The translations under genes were made by a program, and so were the position numbers. Below the pieces are notes generated by a model. The model was not told the DNA's origin. It saw only the letters and a program-made list of their open reading frames with translations, and ran no database searches. From Ooceraea biroi (taxonomy: Eukaryota > Arthropoda > Insecta > Hymenoptera > Formicidae), in contig NC_039517.1 in assembly GCF_003672135.1 (NCBI RefSeq), positions 372,001 through 436,000 on the forward strand: 64,000 nt of DNA, read 5' to 3'. Of the stretch, positions 47,901 through 59,900 are shown one piece after another. Numbering within the stretch: the stretch's first letter is position 1; each line of letters begins with the position of its first letter.

Positions 47901-50900
47901 CTAATAAAAAATAATCTAGTAACAAATAGAGTAATTTCCGGGATGGATGGTCATGTTTACTCTAATTACAAATAAAAAAATATAAGTAATCTATATAAAT
48001 AAAATATCAATAAAAAACTAAGGATAAAGGAATATAATTGCATAATACTGTAAATATACAATACATATACGTATATCTCTATTTTTTAAGTAAAAATGTC
48101 ATTCTACAATACAATATTTACAATAAAATATCGAAAGCCATAATGATAACTTCGACGCAGTGAGAATTTTCGCGATTTCCATCAAATCATAATACGTTCG
48201 CGGCAAATCTCGGCAGCGCGGCCTCCTCCGTGTCGAAAGGGGAGACCGGAGATATATCCCAAGCGCTGCGACACAAAGCTGCGCCGCTTTAAAGCCACCG
48301 CACTCCATTCGCTGTGTCCCGCGTCACCCTTGCTACCTCTCTTCCCCCTTCCTCGTCCCCACTTCCTACCCTCCCTCCTCATCGCACCGCGTACACGCGT
48401 GAAATGCTTTTAAGGTGCAATCTCGCGTACGTTGACTCGAAAGAACTCGCGGAACGATGACTCGCGCCGGGTTTATTGGTCGAAACGACCGATAAGCGAG
48501 AACTCTCGCGCTTCTCCGATCACCCTTCAGACGTTTTATATTTGTCAGAGGTTGAACGACGCTGAAAGCGCGATTAAAATCTAAAGAGAACTTTAAACTT
48601 TTCTTCGCTACGGCAACATCAGTCGAATAGCGATTGATAGAGTTCAACAACCGCTATCGTTACGCGCCAGAGCAATAAAATCACGTTTTTTATTTACACA
48701 CGAACATGTACTTTGAATTGTTTTAATTCTAATTTTAATTTTAATTAAAATTAAAATAAATTTAAAATATTTAAATAAATTTTAATTTTAAATTTATTTA
48801 AATTTACGTTTAATCTACAAGCCTTTTCGGACGTAATGATGACTGTTAGGCGGCGTTAGCGGCTAGGGGGTTAAACAGAGTCCACATTATCGAACTGCGT
48901 CGCCTGACCTGAACTTTGCCACGAACCGATTAGCGCGTTTGTAATATCGATTCGCGACCAAGTTCGATAATGCGGACCGTGCTTTAAGCTCGCCACTTTA
49001 AGTTCGTCAGCAGGAACCGAAACTTCTTATTGACGCGGTTCATTCAGGCGGACAGACAGTGGTCGCCGTTCCGCCTTGACCTTACGCACACTCACGTTTA
49101 CGCGTTGCATCCACGTACGCACCCGGATTATCAGATTCATTCGTATTCCGTGGCCAGTCTGCGTCCAAGTGTAACGGAACACGTGGTGCCGTACCGCGGT
49201 TTCCTGTATCGTCGCCTTATAAGTCCCGACGAAGGCGAAACGATCGCCTCGTAGAGTTTACGCGGCCGATCGCCGCTCGTAATTGGAAGGAAATATTGAA
49301 ATAATGGTCGCTAATGACCGACAGAAGTCAAACTTTGCGGAAACAAAGTCACGAAAAGATTAAAATATTTTGGATGCAAAATGCGAAATTTAAAAAAAAT
49401 ATAATACATAAAAATAATTTGTAGACATGTAATATTTAATGTTATTTATTAAAAAATATTTTAAAAAATTATAATATTACATATAATATTATAATTTTTT
49501 TAAATATGAATATATAATCAATATAATAAGCGGGACAAATAAATTATTAAATCCGACAGCTTCTCTTTCCCCCTTCTTCTTTCTTGCAGGGAGAAAATAA
49601 TTTATTCTGTTCTATTCGGACACTTAGTATGCTGACCACTTCCGGCCGGAAGTGTATAAGACACTGCGGCAGCAGAAGCCGCGCTACCACTGTCGTCGGT
49701 CGGTGTGCAATATCGATCGTTCTACGTGGCACGGCGCGGCGATTTTATCTCTCTTTCGCGAGTATTTACGCGTTTCGCGTACGAGTAATGTTACGGTCGA
49801 GGTAGCGCGTGGAATCGCGCGCACGGTGTATTCATCGGTACCATGAAACAATTCAGCTCCTTTCTCTCTTTCTCTTTTTATCTCTCCGCGATGCGGCGGA
49901 ACGCCAAGTCACGTGCTTTTAAATTGCGAAACGCCGCGGTGCTTTCGCGTTGAACTGGATTAAAATTGAAGATCGGCGTAATCGAGTTGCGACGTGAAAT
50001 TGTCTAAATTCAAGCCGGTTCTACGGAAAATACGGTATTACGGACTACTATTGATCGGAGACGGCGGACGAGATCCGCGAGTCTCGTGCCTCAATGCAAT
50101 GCGTCGTAGTCTCGTCGCACGCGAAAATGTTGAATAAAATTCCGCTCGTGATAAAACCACTAAATCGAGTATTTTCTAATCTCACAAGAACTAATATAAT
50201 TTTTATTATATTAAATTATATTTATATTATATTTATTATATTTATTATATTTGTATCTGAATTCTCAAGACTCAGTGATGCAAAATGAAAGAACCAATAG
50301 CTCAAATGGATTAACACACGTGATCTTTTCTTCTCGTGCAGATCCAGGCGAAGCGTGAGCTGTTCTTCAAGGGCGATAGCACAGGGATAATCTCGTCGCC
50401 ATCGGTGCCGTCAGTACCACCGCCACAGCCACCGACGCAGGCTCCCAACTCCCAGGTGAACAACTCTTCAACGACAACGGCATCGAACAACGCCACAACG
50501 GCTAGCAGCATCACGTCGCCAAACACGGCGCCGATATATACGAGCGGCGCCACGTTGACGGGGTCCAACACGAAGCCGCGGCTGCCATCCGCGATCCCGA
50601 ACGATGCCTCGGAAGACAGCAACAGGCGCGAGTCCGCCCGGATCATCTCCTCCAAGGAGGACAGCAACAAGGAGGCCAGTCTGCTGCAGCACGCGCGACC
50701 CATGCCACCCACCAAGTCCAAGGTGCTCGATGGCTATGTCGGTTTCGCCAATCTGCCCAATCAAGTGTACAGGAAAGCCGTGAAGAAGGGCTTCGAGTTC
50801 ACGCTCATGGTTGTAGGTAGGTAATAATGTAATCTGCAATGAAGATTGGAATAAGTGCCGAATGGGGAGTCTCTGATGGACTTGGGTTCACGCTCATGGC

Positions 50901-53900
50901 CATAAGTTGACGATAAGGAGGTCTGTGATGAAAAATTATGTATTATAATTCTAAAAAGATCAAGAAAAACGACTTCAAGAGAGAGAAGGATTTTATCCCA
51001 AACGAATCCTGAGCACGTCGGAATCATGGAAACCAATCACGCGGGATCAGCGTGCGTCATCGATACGTGTGAAGCTCGCTCACGGCGAGAAACGCGATCC
51101 CGTTCTCGGAGGTCGAGAACGTTATTAAAACATTGCGGAGTTTCAGTTGTACGTGGCGGCGGAAGAACAACTGCGCGGTCTATCGCGCGAAGGCACGAGA
51201 GCCGCGGCCAGGACAAAGGGACCCGTTTCTTCTTCTTTGGCTGGGCAGCAGCTCCGGTATTCCCATTTCGTCGGGAATATCATCTCGCGCGAGGCGCAAC
51301 TGCTCATCTGCCAAACACGTGCGAGCTCTCTCTCTCTCTCTCTCTTTCTCTTGCAACTGCATCAAGAAGACTGTCGCTGAGGTCCAGCGGTTCTCACGCG
51401 CCGAGGATGATCGGCGCCCGGGGCTGGCTCGCTTTCGCAGCACGTTTGATTCTGACCTTCGCTCGGCGGTTTCTTTTTACGTTGACCTCGCATTATGTAT
51501 GCAAATGGACGATGCATGATTTATTATGATTATTGACGCTATAGCGCATTTAGCGCGGTCAATCAGTGGCGATCATCAGTGGCGATGGTGATTAGCGTCA
51601 CGTAGCTATTGCGTGGCTGTCCTGGAAGAATTGATAAATCGCTAAATGTAGCATCCGCTACGTTAACTTCGTTGGCCGAACTTGAGACGGATTTCTCAAG
51701 GTGGAAAGCGGTGATTGAAGGTTCCTGGCACTTGAGTTTCAAGAGTCTGCCGATCATGTTTCTTATAAATAAGCAACGGAAAGATTTAGGCAAAATAACG
51801 CATACCCTATCCTAGATAGAGAACTTTCTCTATCTTACTTACTTACATCGTCGTACTTACGCGTACGACGATAACGTAACAGGAGTTATAGGAATTCGGT
51901 CGAGTGTTCATGCGAGCGCTGATAAAAGTGCTGTCAACGGTTTTCGAGCACGCCGGGCGCGCGCGGGTGCAGTAAAAGAGTGTCATTGGGTCTGGGAAAT
52001 TTGAGAGCGCGGCTCTGCTGCGTGCGGCGCTATTATTAGCCCGCGTATAAACGGAGCCGTTCCTCCGTAAATAGAGCAATTCAAGTGCTTACCCTTGGCT
52101 GAAGGCGGTAGGCGCGGCGGCACTCCAATGCGCCCGGTTCAAGGTTCGCGCATTAAGGGGTCATGGTACTCGTCCATGGATCTCATCTCGTGCCTCGTTT
52201 TCACTCGCCAGTCGCCGAATTCAACGTGATTGCGCCGATTGCAATTTCGGAAAAACGTCCGCCGCGAATGTCCTCGACGAAGATTAACGATCACGACGGC
52301 GAGACGTTCAATTGGCCGCGAAGATCGCGGCGATGTCTCTTGGAACGTTTCTATAATTAATTAATTCTTACGATTCTCGGTAAATGTTCAAAGTAGGGAG
52401 ACGCTATAGTCCTTTTAATCTTTCCAGGCGAGTCGGGACTCGGCAAATCCACCTTGATCAACTCCATGTTCCTGGCGGACATATACAGCGCCGAGTATCC
52501 CGGACCCAGCCTCAGGATAAAGAAGACCGTCGCCGTGGAAACGAACAAAGTCATGCTAACTGAGAACGGCGTCAATCTCACCCTCACTGTCGTCGACACT
52601 CCCGGTTTCGGTGACGCTGTCGACAACAGCAACTGGTAACTATTATAAATTGTGGATTCCTACCGGCAAATCGCTCTCAAAGCGGAACGCTTGAACGAGT
52701 TCCCGTTCAGAAAATTCTCAAGGAAACTTGACATTAATGATTAATGATTGTAACTATCTTCTTCCAAACTCGTTCGTCAATTTATCTTATTTTATTATTA
52801 TTTATTAGTTTCTACGTCTTACGTCTTAATTATGTCTATCTCAATTTGCCGTAATCACGTTTTAATTATATCTAACGTTTATCCAGTTGGGTGCCGGTGA
52901 TTGACTACATCGAGTCCAAGTACGAGGAGTTCTTGAACGCGGAGTCCCGCGTGACGAGACGGCAGATCCCGGACAGCCGAGTGCACTGCTGCCTCTACTT
53001 CGTCTCGCCCTCCGGCCACGGATTGAAGCCGCTCGACGTGGAGTTCATGCAGCGTCTCCACGACAAGGTCAACATCATACCCGTTATCGCCAAGGCGGAC
53101 ACTATGACACCGGACGAGTGCGCGCATTTTAAGAAGCAGGTACAAAAAAACACTCGGGTTTCGATAAAGAGAAACAGAGCATCCTTTACTTTTTCCGAAT
53201 AATCGTTAACAATTTTAAATTCGATCGCGAATGTAAAAGCAAGAAATGTCGTTCGAAAGTTACTTCGAATCCTCAAGTAATTGTAATTGTAAGAAATTGT
53301 GAAATACAATTAAAAATAATTAGCCGTAAAACTAATTTTCTCTTTCCCGTCGTTCTTGTATTTTCTCCGTAACTTTATTCTCTTTTTCCTTCTTGTATTT
53401 TCCCTTTGCAATGCTTAATTTAATTATTGCTTTCGCTTGTTTTTTTCTTTTAGATCTTGAATGAGATCGCGCAACACAAAATAAAGATCTACGAGTTTCC
53501 CGAGGTCGAGGAGGAGGAGGACAACAAGTTCCACAAGTTGTTAAGGGACCGAGTGCCGTTCGCAGTCGTGGGAGCGAACACCGTCGTTGAGCACGACGGC
53601 AAAAAAGTGCGGGGCAGGAAGTATCCGTGGGGAGTCGCGGAAGGTGCGCGTGAAATTTTAATAAAAATCACCGGTCTCTAAATCTCGAGGAAGACAATAA
53701 TCAAAATGTGCGATCCGAAAATTTGTAGCATTTAAAGCGCGCGATTGTTCTTCGTTTTGCATCCATCAAATTTAGCCTGCTTGATTCGCGGATTGCGCAT
53801 TGTCTCCTTTCTGATTCTTTCATTTCTCTCTCTATAGTCGAGAACTTGGAGCACTGCGACTTCATAGCGCTGCGGAACATGGTGGTGAGGACGCACGTGC

Positions 53901-56900
53901 AGGACCTGAAGGACGTGACGAACAACGTGCACTACGAGAACTTCCGGTGTCGCACCCTGGCCGGCCTAGGCGTCGACGGCAAGCCGACGAAGGCGTCGAA
54001 CAAGTAAGTCACGCTCGTGTCGCTCCGTGCGACTCGGATTGCAATTTTTCGTCACACGTTTGACCATGTATGAGAAACGTAATTGTGCTGAAAGATTCTC
54101 CTTCGCATCATCCTGCGAACGGAGAAAGTCGTGCGTCGTGATCTTGACCGAGCCGGTCAAAGAGATTCAAATGAGAAATCGTAGTTGATATAAAACAATG
54201 ATTAATATTAAACAAGACTTGGGAACCGATTACTCGCCCAGGTTCACTCGCATCGCTCGGAATTAAATGATGAAGAAGCCTCCAGGAACGTGTTTTTCGT
54301 TACGACAGTTATTTTTGCTCTCACATTGCATAATGCGGCGCAATTTATTAATTTAGTCGTCCCGGCGAGGAAGGGGACAATATTAGCATCATCGCCGGAT
54401 GCGATGAAAGCGACGACGGGACGACTGCTCGTCCTCTTCATTCGGGATTACGACGCACGTTTTGTCCGAGACGCGAGCAAGATTGTTTCATTGAGTTTGA
54501 TTTGAGCACGCAGTGTATCTCGAGCGAGCACTCGTATATTGTGTATGCAACGGGACGAGACGACGACGAGATCGTCCGTCTGTCTCTCGAGCCTCAGCGC
54601 CTCCGGCTTCGTGCGGCGCCGATGCTCGATCGAAGTCGTCGATCGACCGAGTTGTCGCTGTCCGAGACTGCTTTTACCGCACGCATACGTCTGTGCGTTC
54701 CCGTATCTTCGCTCATTGATTTTTGCTCTCTTTTTCGTCGTGCGGAGCAATTCAGAGAAAGGTTGTGCATGCAAACTAATCGAAGGCCTCCCGGCGACTC
54801 TCGCGCTCGAACCACCTCCTAACACGTCTCGACCGCGAGCGAGATCCGTATCCGTAGACTAGACACGAGAAACGCTGCCGAGGAAGGAAGGGCGGGGGGG
54901 GGGGCAAGGGCGAAGGACCCCCTCGATCCCCTCGACAGCGTGTCACCCGTGCGAATTTTAATGGTGAATTTCTTATTGGTCAGTTTGTGCCCGCCAGGAG
55001 TGATGAACAGTTTCATGACGGTGTGGTAAGTCCTTCAATAAGGCTCTCAAAAGGATGTACTATGGTTTTGTGTGCACAAGCCTTGTCGAGTTACGAGACT
55101 GTACTCGGAGAAACTCTCGATCTGGGAGGGCTCGCTGAGCGCGAAATTAACTTTCACGATTTTTAATAAGAATTAACAGCTCTTGTCCTGATAAAGAAAT
55201 AATTGATTAAAAAGTAGACGAGTCGAGCTTCGACGATTATTTACGATTGTAAAATTCATTTCGGGTATTCGGATTGAACTTTTTCACATCGTGAGATCGA
55301 TCAACGTAATCGAGTAATCGCATTCGGTGCATACGGTGAGCTCCCCGGAGACATTAGACACAAATTATCGCAAATTACATGTAATGTGCCGTTTAGAGAG
55401 AGAGAAAGAGAGAGAGAACGATTGGTAAATCACGTTGTACACTTGAATGTAACACGATTTAGGTTTGCTTGCCGCCTGTGTACTTATTATTTACGTTTAC
55501 GTTTATGTTTGCGTCTACCATCCAGATGGTCTCCCTGCGCGAAAAGGAAACGCATCCCTAACCCCGATCCTTATATCTGTAAATATTAAATATAACTTCT
55601 TCTCGCTTTATAGATCTTGCGGTGGCTATCTTCTGCGTGGGAGTCTCGATTTGCGTCGCGTGTAAATTAAAATTTAAAAAAAGTATAAAAATAATTTTTT
55701 TAGTAAATGCGGAACATACATGTGGATACATACGTGTACGCACACACACGGACGCACGACGTTGCATAAAGTTTTACAGCAGATTCTGGTGTGTAATCGT
55801 CCACTGTGAATATAGAGCGGCTAATTGTAATTGCCACGATAATTGTTCGAAATAGTAACGATGGAAAACCAATTACTCGCCAATTTGCGTAACATCGATC
55901 CGATGCAAATCCGGGCTCCAGCGCTCAACTCTTAACTGATCGCGATCTCGCAGAGGCTTATGAATTATCTGTTCATACTCGACGATAACAAATTGTGCTA
56001 CCAACAGCAAAAATAGCTTTTTATCGCTACCTTATTTTTACTTGAATTTTAATATTACTCGCGATAAAAGCTACCGTATGAATACCGTTTTACGCTGATG
56101 CTTTCTTGAAGGATAGATTCGTAGCCTCGTTGTACTTGATGCGCGACTCATCCACGTCAGTTAAAAATTTATGTATTAAGCTTATATTAACTTCTTTGCA
56201 GCACGCGTTGTATATTTGCTAATAATTCAGAAGAATCGATTTGCCATTGTAATTGGAATTTTATTTTCATGATGATACATGTAATATTTTTGTTATTACG
56301 ACTAAACACTAATAGTAAATTGAGACGTAGATGAATTATAAACGTGTTAACGATATAACAAATTAGATAATTTATGTTTTGCTTATCGTCTTCGATAAAA
56401 TAAATTCAAGGTTTGAAACATGTGCTGCAAAGAGCTGATGAGAGTTTGCGAAAGCGTTAATGATTAACGATTCATCAAGGTACCAAAAACTTTTAATTAT
56501 CGCAATCACATACATCGTCCTGTACATACATATTCCGATGATCTTTATTGGCATACCCATCGGATCTCAGTATAGTTTAATTCGCCCGATCGGATCTTTA
56601 TAGGAATCCGTTGGCGCAGCTGGAAGAGGAGAAACGAGAGCACGACAACAAGATGAAGAAGATGGAGTTGGAGATGGAGCAAGTCTTTGAAATGAAGGTC
56701 CGCGAGAAGAAGCAGAAGCTGAAGGATTCCGAAGCGGATGTGAGTAAAGTGCCTCCTCATTTTCAGCTGTAAAAACAAGTCTTGCTTAGATTCATTCTTA
56801 CTTCGGCTTCCAACAGGATTGACTGTTACCTGAGTTACAACTTGAACGAATAATGAATAATATTTGAATAAGAGTATATTAACACTGGTACCGGAAAATA

Positions 56901-59900
56901 GTTGCAGAGAAGGCACGAGCAGATGCGGCGCTCGTTGGAGCAGCAAGTGCGAGAGCTCGAGGAGAAGAGACGAGCGTTCGAGGCCGAGAAGACCGCCTGG
57001 GAACAGCAAACCGGCCACAGTATTGAGGAGCTGCGTAGGCGCAGTTTAGAAGCGAATTCGAAAGAGTAAGTACGCCTTTATATCGACGTGAGAAGAGAGT
57101 GGGAGGGAGATGCTGATCGTTTGATCGTTGTGTTTCCGCTGTTGCACTCTTACACGTTTTTTCTTCATACTCGCTCCGTTGTGCCTCTCGAGGAAGGTCT
57201 ATTATATCGTTGTTTTCTCGCACGAGATACTCGTTCTCTGTCTTCTATTTTTTTTTTTAGAGAAAGAATAATATCTTTTTTACATTTCGCTTTACTCTCT
57301 GTTCTTTTTTTTTCTTTTATCTCTTCGCAAGAGACGCTAATACAATTACGGGCGAATTAACGAAGTAGCTATACCGCTTGAGACTGTCGCTGGTGATGTA
57401 GTGTGGCTCTCTTAGAGTTGTTTTAGATATTATTCGGTTTGATACACGGTGCAAAGGCCGTTCAGCGCAATTAGAGTCTGGCGCAGAGCTTTCGATAACT
57501 TTTTTTCTCGTGCATTGCATCCGGTCCACTATCGTATCTTCTTTCGGCTGCAGTCCGGATCGAGCGTAGAATCGATTTTTGCGCATCGAAGTTTGACGGG
57601 CCTCAAAGTCCGAACGTTGGAATTGTAAAACGTAATATTTTGCTCTCTGCTTGACTTTCAGCAGGCTTGAAAGTCATTTTCGTTCGTGTGCTTGTCGATT
57701 AAATTGCCGGGAAAATTTCATCGGGGAATATTCGAGGAATATAAAGACGGAGGGGAGAGAGAAGGAGAATACGATAGTGGACGCTCTATATTTAGTAGCT
57801 GATACATATTCTTCATATTTGATATGCAAATTGAATAGCCATCGCTCGCACCGCAATATATTTCATTTGCGCTTGGCATTTACACGGCCCTTCGCCTTCC
57901 CGATCACATCACGCAGCTTGCACTAAACAATCGGAATCATTGTCAACTCGATTTTGAGAGACCTCCGTGAAACTCGCGGTGAAATTTTCTTTTGTAATTA
58001 ACAGTTTCACGCGACGTTGTCCGCACACGTGTATCACGACTTCCATTCGCATTCTCATCGTCCATTTAGCGCCGAACGGAACTGCCCAGAGTCTCAAGTT
58101 CTGTGAATATTATTACAATAATTGCTGAGCTTCGCGAAAATATTATCAGATGCAAAACTTTGTAAGAATATTATTAAACAATTAGATTAATTATCTTTAC
58201 GAGAAATATGCAATATTAGAAATAACGTTAACGTGAAGCATCAGTACATTATCCTCTCAAATTGAGACAAGATAAATGCCAGGACGGGCACATTAGGCGC
58301 TAAACACGATCTGGTACGCATCGCCGACGTAGTCGCGCCGCTTTTGCCGGATCCAAGAAGCTTACCAAAAATTTACGGTGCGAGAAACGTCGGCGATTCG
58401 TCGAGGCACTGTCCGAGCCTGTCACCCTGTCGTGGATTTATAATCACGCGTAGAGCTAAGTCCGCGACCGCGTGCGATCTATGCGAGCTCGCTCCCGAAC
58501 GTATGTACGTACAACGTATGTACACTTCGCGAAGCGAGGAAAAGAGAAACGAAACGGTCCGGCTTGTGTTTTTCTGTCTCTTGTGTGTGTGTGTGTATAC
58601 CATATCGGGGTGTCCTCCTGATCTAGGACGGGATCGGTGTCCTCCGAGGGATCTGGAGGCGGCGGGGGTACATTGAGGGGCCCCCGACGGATAGGCAGCC
58701 TCCTTCGTCGTCACACCAGTTTCAAATCACCTCAAGACAGCCCCGCACAGATACAGCTTGTCATACAGCATCCTGAGCATCCCTAATAGTGACCGTCTCC
58801 CTAGAATCTCTCGTACGCGCTTGCAGGAATCTCGTTTGCCGAGGTCGTCGCGCGGACTCCTCACCCCGCGCTCAACCCTTATCCGCGCGATCATCTCCCT
58901 TCTCTCGATGAGAGTATTTCCCGACAATGGTCCTGCGAGGATCTCTGTCCTGAAATAAGAACGAATATCAAAGTATCCTAGGTCAATCGGAAACAATCAA
59001 AATACGCAGAGATAAGAAAGAAGCTATTCGCGAGAACGATGTAAGCTTGTACGGATAAGGGTTGAAGAGAATCCTCTTGTACTTGAGGAGAGCGAGCGCT
59101 GTCTGTTTGGACGATATCGATTCGTCGACGGTGCTTCAGTGGTAAATTTTATGATGGAACCAGTGTTTGTGTCTCGGCAAGAATCAAGTAATAAAAATCG
59201 TAGCAGTTCCTTGCCTCGCTGAGTTTCTTACTAATTTATATTATTTTTCAGACTATTTATATATTATCCACAACGGTTTCTTCATCTTCTTTGCAAGATG
59301 TTAAATTTTTAGTATATTAATTCCTAAATTAAGTTTTTTCCTTTTCAACAAGCGGACGTGCATTGATCCGCAATTTACTTACATCGTCTTTCAATAATGT
59401 GACTGCCAATCTCGAGCTTATGTATCTCGAATATATTTACATGGAGATTAAGGGTATGCCTCATATATATGTACTCGTTGTGATAGACAGCACTTGCTCG
59501 CCTCGACGCGCGCGTACACGCGCTCGTTCACCCGTTCGATACATATCGTAATCCAAAGCGACTGTATATTTCTAGCGAGAAGTGGCCGCGGGCCACTTCA
59601 TATAAGCCGCAAAGTTATCGCGCACAAGGCGTGCGCTTGTACTGACGAGCATGTAAAACACGTGACTCGATAATCTCGCATTTTGTACCCGATCGTCTTC
59701 ACGCTTTCACGTATCGCTTAATGATTCACGACAATGACTCACTATTCATGATCCACTAGGTCGGCGACTATCGCCAGAACTGCGTAACAAGCGCTTGTTA
59801 GATGTACACTTAACGATAATACACATAACGACCGTCGAAGCCAAGGAAAACCGAGCGATACCTCGAGTGGAGGATTCCATTCGAATGACTTCGATCCGTT

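Larger units (their letters stand above)
42417..50341 (+). other. Septin intron 1 (7.9 kb)
   Basis: Large intron between the N-terminal exon and the exon that carries the first conserved septin residues. It is a mosaic of CpG-rich patches (around 43.1-43.4, 44.8-45.7, 47.0-47.8 and 48.2-48.5 kb) and AT-rich DNA (44.45-44.75, 46.05-46.15, 47.9-48.1 and 48.7-48.8 kb). It contains a 26-bp palindrome (48732-48757), an inverted repeat (48880-48977) and a double ETS motif (49637-49654). No nested gene is supported on either strand. Confidence 0.55.

Noticed and set aside
59579..59599. Inverted repeat GAAGTGGCC / GGCCACTTC followed by CATATAAG, considered as a promoter
   Set aside because: Arms are only nine bases and there is no downstream exon or other promoter support.
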